A stretch of DNA of 63,872 bases. Source: Chloroflexota bacterium. Its GTDB lineage: Bacteria; Chloroflexota; Anaerolineae; B4-G1; SLSP01. The DNA is taken from assembly GCA_019873645.1 (NCBI GenBank), contig JAIOAX010000030.1, positions 1 through 63,872 of the forward strand, given 5' to 3'. The notes beneath the pieces were generated by a model that worked only from the letters and a program-made list of their open reading frames with translations, had not been told where the DNA came from and ran no database searches. The position numbers were made by a program, and so were the translations under genes. Shown here in pieces: positions 58,142 through 63,872 of this stretch (position 1 is its first letter; each line of letters starts with the position of its first letter).

Positions 58142-61130
58142 AGTTCCAATTCACCCCCATCTGTTCTTCCAGGTCCAGGGCGTTGCCCCGTTCCACGGCG
58201 GCCTCAAACTCGGGACGTGGCATTTGACTTTCCAATGCGCTCAATAAGCATTTTCCCCTTTCGCGCGCCTCACTGCCGATGGCCGGGTGACGCATAGCCC
58301 TGGTCAACAGTTCCACAGCACGGGTCAGGTTTCCTTCACACATCGCCAATCGGCCCACCCCGATCAGCAGTTCAGCGATGCGGTATGTGGCGCCGATGCT
58401 GCGGGTCAGGCTGAACGCTTCGGCATAACAGGTACGCGCAATTGCATATTCCCCCAGTTCGCATGCCACCGCCCCCAGGTTATCCAGCGCGATTGCGATG
58501 CCCCACGGATCGCCGATCTCGCGCCGGATGCGCAATGCTTCTTCATACGACCGTTGCGCCTCGGCATACCGTTGTTTCCGAAAAGCCTGGAATCCCAGAT
58601 TGTTGAGGCAGATCGCCACACCTAACTGATTGCCCGATTCCCGGAAAAGACTCAAACTCTCCTGAAGTGCGGCTTGCAGTGGTTCGTCCTGGCACAACGC
58701 TTGCCATACCAGAGCCAGGTTAATCAGCGTCTTGGCGATGCCGAGGCGGTCGTTCAACATCCGGCGGATGGTTAAGGCTTCCTCCAGCACCATGCGGGCC
58801 TGCGTCAGGTCTCCTTCCTGGAAATCAAGATAGCCCAGGTTGTTCAGCGCGCGCGCCAATGCCCAATCATCGCCGATCATGCGGGCGCTGTGGACGCTGG
58901 CCTCAAAACACACGCGCGCCGGTTGCCGCTCTCCCTGTCGCTCTGCCACCAACCCCAGATTGTTGAGCACAAACGCCTCCACGGCCGGCGCCGGTTCAAC
59001 CTGAAGCAACGCACGGGCGGCTTCCAACACCGTCCGGGCGCGCGGATAATCGGCCAGCCGGAAAGCAAACAATCCTTCCCAGGCCAACAGAAGCGCGCCG
59101 CCCGCACCCCCCATCTGTATAGCCAGAGCGTGCACCCGGTCAAAGGTCTCGGCGCCTTCTTGCACCCAGGTTCGCGATTCCAGAAAATGCCCCAGCGCTT
59201 CTGCCGCACGGGTCAGCAGTTCCGGCGCAGAATGTTGAACCGCCCATTGCCAGGCCGTGCGAATATTTTCGATGTCGGCACCGACCTGCGCTAAAGCCTC
59301 GGGCCGACCGAGGCGCAGCATTGCCCGCTGCTCGGCCAGGAAATCAGCAAAGTAGCTCGCATGGGCCCGTTGAGTCCGGGTCCAATCATCCGCTAAGACG
59401 CCTACCTCTTCCAGGACAAACTGGCGCGTGATGGCAAACATCTCATAGCGGCCGTTAGGGGTGAGCCGCAGCCACGATTTGTTGGCCAGCGCCATCAAAT
59501 GGGACAGTGAGAGTCGGGCGACATACTCCGCTGCCGCGGGCATAAAGCCGCCTCGAAAAACGGCCAGCCGCCGCAACGCGTCCTGTTCGGCCTCGGATAA
59601 GGTACGCCACGCAGAAATAAACATCGCATAGAGACTGCGCTGGCGCGCGGGGACATCAAGCGCCATGGTGGCAAGGATGTGGGGGTTATTTTCCAATATC
59701 TCCGCCAGAGCCGGAAGCGATATAGTCGGCGTCAGGGCGGCGGCGAGTTCCAGGGCCAGCGGCAGCCCCTGAAGCAATTGACAAATACGCCGCAGAGCCG
59801 GGACGTTGGAATTAACGGGAAAGTGTGGATTGATGCGGCGTATCGTCTCCTCAAAAAATCGCACAGCGTCAAACATCGTTATATCGGCCTCATCAGACCG
59901 AGGGAATGTAAGACCGTCCAGCGGGAAGACCCATTCACAATGCAAATTCAGCCGTTCGCGCGAAGTGATCAACATCTTGACTTCCGGCGCGCGTCGGAGC
60001 ACCTCTACTAACATTCCGGCATTGGCACGCAGATGCTCCAGATTATCCAGCACCAGCAGCAATTCCCTATCGCGCAGAAAAATTTCAAGCCGTTCGAGCA
60101 AATTATTGGTGCGCCATTCAATGCCTAAGGTTGCGGCGATGGTAGGGAGCAGACGCGCTGGCGAATCCACCGCTTCAAACTCGATCCAAACCACACCGTT
60201 CAAGAAATACGTGGTCCGTGCGAGCGCAGCCTGTTGCGCCAGGCGCGTCTTCCCCACCCCACCGGGACCTACCAATGTAAGCAGGCGACAATGGGGGTCA
60301 TCCAGCAAGCGCAATAGCTCACCCAGCTCATTCACGCGCCCGATGAAGGGCGTTAACGAAGCCGGCAGGTTATGGCGTGGGGCAGACTCGGCGGCCCGCA
60401 GGCGTTCGTAGAGCCGGATTGTTTCAAACGAAGGCCCCGTCCCCAACTCGCCCTCCAGAATTTGCTTACAGATGGTATACTGTGCCAGCGCGGCAGAGCG
60501 TTGACCGCTGCGCGCCAACGCCAGCATCAAAAGGCGATGGGCCTCCTCATGCCAGGGTTCAAGCTCCAACAAGCGGCGCGCCGCAGCGATAGCCGCCGCC
60601 CAGTGTCGCTGTTCCTGATGATGCCGGATCAGATGATAGAACACCTCGGCTGCAAGTTCATGCAAGTGCACACGCTGCTGCTGCAACCATTCGTTAAACA
60701 AAATATTATCCGGTAGATCAAAACCGGCCAGCAGATCCCCGCGATACAACTGCGCTGCCCGTTCCAACGCCTGAACGGTTGCCGGCGCATCTGATGGCGC
60801 CCCTTGCGCCTGCCGAAATGCCGCCAGAAATTCCTCAACATCCAGCGCTACATCAGGGTTTTGCCGCCATGCGACCGTCAAACGATCCGCCTCAAACACT
60901 CGCAGTCCCAACACCTCGGTGATGTTCCACAAAGCGAAACGCAAGTTCGCCAGGGCCTTAGACTCGGGCAAATCCGACCAGAGCAGGCCGGCAAGGTAAC
61001 TGCGAGTATGGACACCGGGAGTGAGCGCCAGGTAAATGAGCAAAGCAGTTACCTTGCGGCTTTTGAACGGCGGCAACGGCTCACCGTCACGCCGGATGTT
61101 CAGTTCACCAAGGGCCTCCAGGTAAATCAT
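58128..61130 (-). CDS. BTAD / NB-ARC / TPR transcriptional regulator
   Basis: A 1000-residue signal-transducing STAND protein of the AfsR/SARP type. A winged-helix DNA-binding domain (about 1-95: LGELNIRRDGEPLPPFKSRK), a bacterial transcriptional activator domain (BTAD, about 100-245, with EPWHEEAHRLLM), an NB-ARC ATPase (about 260-560: Walker A LVGPGGVGKTRLA, Walker B LLLVLDNLEHL, GLPLALELAAA) and a C-terminal TPR array (about 690-965, for example LNNLGYLDFQEGDLTQARM). ATP-driven oligomerisation on ligand or protein binding to the TPRs would switch transcription. It is convergent with the split cyclase gene. Confidence 0.9.
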   Translation of the reverse strand: MIYLEALGELNIRRDGEPLPPFKSRKVTALLIYLALTPGVHTRSYLAGLLWSDLPESKALANLRFALWNITEVLGLRVFEADRLTVAWRQNPDVALDVEEFLAAFRQAQGAPSDAPATVQALERAAQLYRGDLLAGFDLPDNILFNEWLQQQRVHLHELAAEVFYHLIRHHQEQRHWAAAIAAARRLLELEPWHEEAHRLLMLALARSGQRSAALAQYTICKQILEGELGTGPSFETIRLYERLRAAESAPRHNLPASLTPFIGRVNELGELLRLLDDPHCRLLTLVGPGGVGKTRLAQQAALARTTYFLNGVVWIEFEAVDSPARLLPTIAATLGIEWRTNNLLERLEIFLRDRELLLVLDNLEHLRANAGMLVEVLRRAPEVKMLITSRERLNLHCEWVFPLDGLTFPRSDEADITMFDAVRFFEETIRRINPHFPVNSNVPALRRICQLLQGLPLALELAAALTPTISLPALAEILENNPHILATMALDVPARQRSLYAMFISAWRTLSEAEQDALRRLAVFRGGFMPAAAEYVARLSLSHLMALANKSWLRLTPNGRYEMFAITRQFVLEEVGVLADDWTRTQRAHASYFADFLAEQRAMLRLGRPEALAQVGADIENIRTAWQWAVQHSAPELLTRAAEALGHFLESRTWVQEGAETFDRVHALAIQMGGAGGALLLAWEGLFAFRLADYPRARTVLEAARALLQVEPAPAVEAFVLNNLGLVAERQGERQPARVCFEASVHSARMIGDDWALARALNNLGYLDFQEGDLTQARMVLEEALTIRRMLNDRLGIAKTLINLALVWQALCQDEPLQAALQESLSLFRESGNQLGVAICLNNLGFQAFRKQRYAEAQRSYEEALRIRREIGDPWGIAIALDNLGAVACELGEYAIARTCYAEAFSLTRSIGATYRIAELLIGVGRLAMCEGNLTRAVELLTRAMRHPAIGSEARERGKCLLSALESQMPRPEFEAAVERGNALDLEEQMGVNWNFNLY

Positions 61131-61537
61131 AGCTTAATCCAAATTATGACTCTCCTGAAAAAAGTCTAATTCACCGCAGAGACGCAAAGAACGCCGAGAA
61201 AAATTAAAGTTTATATCAATAAAATTAGTAATGAAACGCGAAAGACTTAATTTTATTGAATCCGATATAAAAATCTTCGCACCCTCCGCGACTCTGCGGT
61301 GAGATCCTTAGTTTTTCAGTAGACTCAAATTATAGCATGGAGTAAACGCTGGGTAAACGTTCAGCAAATAGAATACATTTGAATGGCCTAGTCCCTTATG
61401 GTCAGGTGTTTGACGCTCAAAATGGGCGCAAAACTCCAGACTGCAATTGGAATGGAACACACTCAATTGAAAAAGCTGCCGTCATAGATTCATGAATGCC
61501 GGCAAGTCATCGCTCACACACAAACAGGTGATTTTCT
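61131..61537. other. Intergenic region with a 132-bp inverted-repeat element
   Basis: Upstream of the BTAD regulator (minus) and the surface protein (plus). 61171-61302 is a MITE-like element (see separate entry). The remaining DNA (61303-61537) shows no gene or clear signal. Confidence 0.7.
61171..61302. repeat. CACCGCAGAG...CTCTGCGGTG hyphenated palindrome element
   Basis: Outer arms CACCGCAGAGACGC and GCGACTCTGCGGTG. Inner arms include ATCAATAAAATTA and TAATTTTATTGA. The whole is 132 bp, AT-rich inside and GC-rich at the ends. Confidence 0.8.
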
Positions 61538-63872
61538 ATGAAAGATTCAACCTCTGTTAATTTAGTCGGGCGGTGGATACGTTTATGGCTCAGCCTGACC
61601 CTGCTCCTCGGGTTGATGCCAACCCTTCCCCTACGCGCCGCGGCCACGATCACCGTCACCAGCACGGCCAACGTCATCGCCAATGACGGCCTGTGCACGC
61701 TGCGTGAGGCGATCATCGCTGCCAACACCGACGCGGCCTACAACGGCTGCACGGCCGGTAGCGGCGGCGATACTATCGTTTTGCAGGCTGGCGCGACGTA
61801 TACGCTCGACGTGGTGGACAACACCGACTACGGCCCCAACGGTCTGCCGTCCGTTACCACGCCGATTACCATCACCGGGCAGGGCGCGACGATTGCCCGC
61901 GACAGCGGCGCGCCCAATTTCCGCCTCGTCTACGTCAGCCCGGCCGGCAGCCTGACACTGGAAGGGCTGACGCTGCGCAACGGCCGGGCGCAGGGCGGCG
62001 CGGGCGGGCCGAGCGGCAACGGCGGCGGGGGCGGCGGCGCGGGGCTGGGCGGCGCGATCTTCAACCGCGGGACGCTCACCCTGCGCGGCTGCGCGCTCAT
62101 CGAGAACACGGCTGTCGGCGGCGCGGGCGGCTGGGGTTGCCACGCCGACCCGGTCACAGGCGGCGGATCAGGCGGCGGGGGCGGCGGCGGGCTCGGCGGG
62201 GACGGCGGGCACGGGCATAATTACTACCCGGTCGATGTAGACTATGGTGGGGGAGGCGGCGGCGGAATGGGCGGTCGCGGCGGCGATGGCGGCGATGGCG
62301 GCGGGGGCGGCGGGGGTCTCAGCGGACAGGGCGGACTCGGCGGCTATAATACGGCCGGCGGCAATGGCTTGCCCACCGGCGGCGGGGGCGGCGGCGGCGA
62401 TGATGGCTATGTCGGCGGCGCAGGCAGCACCGGCGGTGGGAATGGCGGTTCCGGCAGCGGCAACAAGAACGGTACAAACGGCAGCGATGGCGGCGGCGGA
62501 GGAGGAGGCGCTTCCGGCCGTGCGTTCTCCTACTCCGGCGGTAACGGTGGCATTGGCGGCATCGGCGGAGGTGGGGGCGGCGGCGGCGTTTGTTATCCAT
62601 CCATTTTTAGTGAACAAGGCGGCGCGGGCGGCGCCGGCGGCATCGGCGGCGGAGGCGGTGGCGGCGGTCACTGCAACGACCGCGGCGGCGTGGGCGGCGC
62701 CGGCAATTGGGGCAGCGGCGGAGGAGGGGGAGGAGGCAGTTACTACGGCGTCGGCGGAAATGGCGGTGCGGGTGGCTTTGGCGGCGGAGGCGGCGGTGGC
62801 GGCGATGGCAGTCCGACTGTCGGACGGGGTGGCGCAGGCGGATTCGGCGCTGGCAGCGGTTCAGACAGCCTCGGCCATCAGATCGGCGGGAGCGGCGGCG
62901 GCGGGGCGGGGATGGGCGGCGCGATCTTTAACTATGCCGGGACCGTCGCCATCATCAACTCCACCCTCTCCGGCAACACGGCGCAGGGCGGAGCCGGCGG
63001 CAACAACGGCGCCTGCGAAGGCCCAGGCATCGCTGCGGCGGGCGGCGACGGGCTGGGTGGGGCGATCTTTAACGAGGGCGGCAGCGTGACCCTTCTCGCC
63101 AGCACCCTGGCCGGTAACGCCGTCGTCGCCGGTGCAGCGGGCATCGGCTATGGCGGCAGCGCCGATGGCACGCCCGGTTCGGCGGACGCGGGCGGCATCT
63201 ACAACCACGCCTCCGGCAGCCTGGTGCTGCGCAATGTCATCCTGGCCGATAGCGTCGGTGGGCAGGATTGTCGCAACGACGGTGGCAGTGTCACCGCCCC
63301 GGCCAGCGACCGGAACCTGATCGAAGCGCACACCGGCTGCGGCACACCCGCCGTGACCGACGACCCGCAGCTCGAACCGCTGGACGGCAATCCGCCGCTC
63401 CACCCGCTCCCTTTCAGCAGCCCGGCCGTCAACGCCGGCCTCTGCCTGGCGCAGGCCCCCACCGACCAGCGCGGCACGGTTAGGCCACAGGGCGCGGCGT
63501 GCGACATCGGCGCGTATGAGTATCCCTATCCCGGCCTTTCGCTCGCCAAGTCCGCCCTGCCTGCGGATGTGGCCTATCACGGCGCGGTCACGTACACGCT
63601 GATCCTGAGCAACTCGTCCGTAGTGACGGCTTCAGCCGTCCGCCTGACCGATACGCTGCCCCTCAACGTCACGTTCGCGCGGTGGATCGCGCAGCCGACG
63701 GGAGCGGGTGAGGCAGGCGGCGTGGTGACGTGGACGGGGACGGTCACGGCGGGAGAGGCGGTCACGCTCACCTTCGTCGTCACGCACACCGGCGGCTACG
63801 GCGAGGTGGTGACGAACACGGCAGAATACTCCCATACCACCGGCGGCGGAAGCGACTCGGCGGCGTTCCGCG
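61538..63872 (+). CDS. CSLREA-type surface protein with glycine-rich insert (3' end outside window)
   Basis: An open frame of 778 codons running off the window end, with no stop. ATG 61538 is followed by a signal peptide (WLSLTLLLGLMP, residues about 16-35) and a CSLREA-like motif (GLCTLREAIIAAN, about residue 50). Beta-helix coils follow (SLTLEGLTLRNG). Residues about 150-465 (61985-62930) are almost wholly Gly with Ala, Ser, Asn and Asp, in GGAGGxGG/GGGGGG runs with scattered Tyr, Cys and His. Beta-helix coils resume (GGAIFNYAGTVAIINSTLSGN; GGAIFNEGGSVTLLASTLAGN). A DUF11-type beta domain begins near residue 665 (LSLAKSALPADVAYHGAVTY). The gene codes for a secreted or cell-surface protein. 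Confidence 0.88.
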   Translation, partial: MKDSTSVNLVGRWIRLWLSLTLLLGLMPTLPLRAAATITVTSTANVIANDGLCTLREAIIAANTDAAYNGCTAGSGGDTIVLQAGATYTLDVVDNTDYGPNGLPSVTTPITITGQGATIARDSGAPNFRLVYVSPAGSLTLEGLTLRNGRAQGGAGGPSGNGGGGGGAGLGGAIFNRGTLTLRGCALIENTAVGGAGGWGCHADPVTGGGSGGGGGGGLGGDGGHGHNYYPVDVDYGGGGGGGMGGRGGDGGDGGGGGGGLSGQGGLGGYNTAGGNGLPTGGGGGGGDDGYVGGAGSTGGGNGGSGSGNKNGTNGSDGGGGGGGASGRAFSYSGGNGGIGGIGGGGGGGGVCYPSIFSEQGGAGGAGGIGGGGGGGGHCNDRGGVGGAGNWGSGGGGGGGSYYGVGGNGGAGGFGGGGGGGGDGSPTVGRGGAGGFGAGSGSDSLGHQIGGSGGGGAGMGGAIFNYAGTVAIINSTLSGNTAQGGAGGNNGACEGPGIAAAGGDGLGGAIFNEGGSVTLLASTLAGNAVVAGAAGIGYGGSADGTPGSADAGGIYNHASGSLVLRNVILADSVGGQDCRNDGGSVTAPASDRNLIEAHTGCGTPAVTDDPQLEPLDGNPPLHPLPFSSPAVNAGLCLAQAPTDQRGTVRPQGAACDIGAYEYPYPGLSLAKSALPADVAYHGAVTYTLILSNSSVVTASAVRLTDTLPLNVTFARWIAQPTGAGEAGGVVTWTGTVTAGEAVTLTFVVTHTGGYGEVVTNTAEYSHTTGGGSDSAAFR

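Noticed and set aside
62244..63089. Ala-rich open frame of 281 codons
   Set aside because: It is an alternate frame of the glycine-rich coding region: GGC/GGA-rich DNA read one base off gives Ala/Met. The true gene starts at 61538 and has a signal peptide and CSLREA motif.
1..63872. Prophage, integrase, transposase or defence island
   Set aside because: No integrase, transposase, phage structural, restriction or Cas proteins are recognisable; only small non-coding repeats and a possible antitoxin remnant are present.

Overview
The window is GC-rich chromosomal DNA of a free-living bacterium, most likely a member of Chloroflexota (Anaerolineae or a neighbouring class). This placement is an inference. 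It rests on the gene families present: large multi-domain sensor kinases with Reg_prop propellers, BTAD/NB-ARC/TPR and cyclase/ATPase/TPR giants, Thr-Pro-rich lipoprotein linkers, GH94 and GH31 enzymes, and CehA/McbA and HpcH/HpaI enzymes. It also rests on the very many short palindromic repeats. No rRNA, phage, plasmid or CRISPR structure is visible. One tRNA gene, tRNA-Leu(CAG), is present.

Layout: 1-2500 is decayed DNA, with an 88-bp tandem repeat and remnants of an AAA ATPase and a TPR protein broken by stops and frameshifts. 2834-9272 carries housekeeping and small membrane genes (DUF456, two tiny paralogous helical proteins, YibE/F, threonine aldolase, tRNA-Leu, a CehA/McbA metallohydrolase). 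9502-19363 is mostly on the plus strand: a zinc-ribbon membrane protein, an enolase-superfamily enzyme lacking one metal ligand, a SulP-STAS-cNMP transporter, a GH31 glucosidase, a stand-alone gyrase-A C-terminal propeller, a class I amidotransferase and an FMN reductase. 19386-29400 holds an orphan response regulator, two decayed loci, a beta-helix lipoprotein, a URO-D-like protein, a GH94 phosphorylase, an aminotransferase, a hydrolase lipoprotein and a DEAD-helicase fragment.

29583-40587 is a signalling island of four histidine kinases transcribed in one direction: a Reg_prop/GAF kinase, two paralogous PAS/GAF/HisKA_2 kinases, and a receiver-kinase protein. 40940-43717 has a zinc-ribbon protein and a triple-PA14 anchored protein. 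43850-48042 looks like a hydroxy-acid or sugar-acid catabolic cluster (2-hydroxyacid dehydrogenase, two HpcH/HpaI aldolases, a LarA-family protein). It is followed by an atypical transketolase. 50717-53698 pairs a PstS-like lipoprotein with a GAF/HAMP sensor that has no output domain. 54131-58141 is a soluble-adenylyl-cyclase-like gene (two cyclase domains, ATPase, TPR) split by one in-frame TAA. It converges on and overlaps a 1000-residue BTAD/NB-ARC/TPR regulator. The window ends inside a CSLREA-type surface protein with an extreme glycine-rich insert.

The most striking feature is the repeat biology. At least ten families of short palindromic or low-complexity intergenic repeats recur across the window. 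Several have entered reading frames without breaking them (CehA/McbA, GH31 twice, GH94 three times, the Reg_prop kinase), or supply C-terminal tails and stop codons (LarA, beta-helix lipoprotein, YibE/F, threonine aldolase, a small helical protein). This resembles the palindromic elements described inside Rickettsia proteins.
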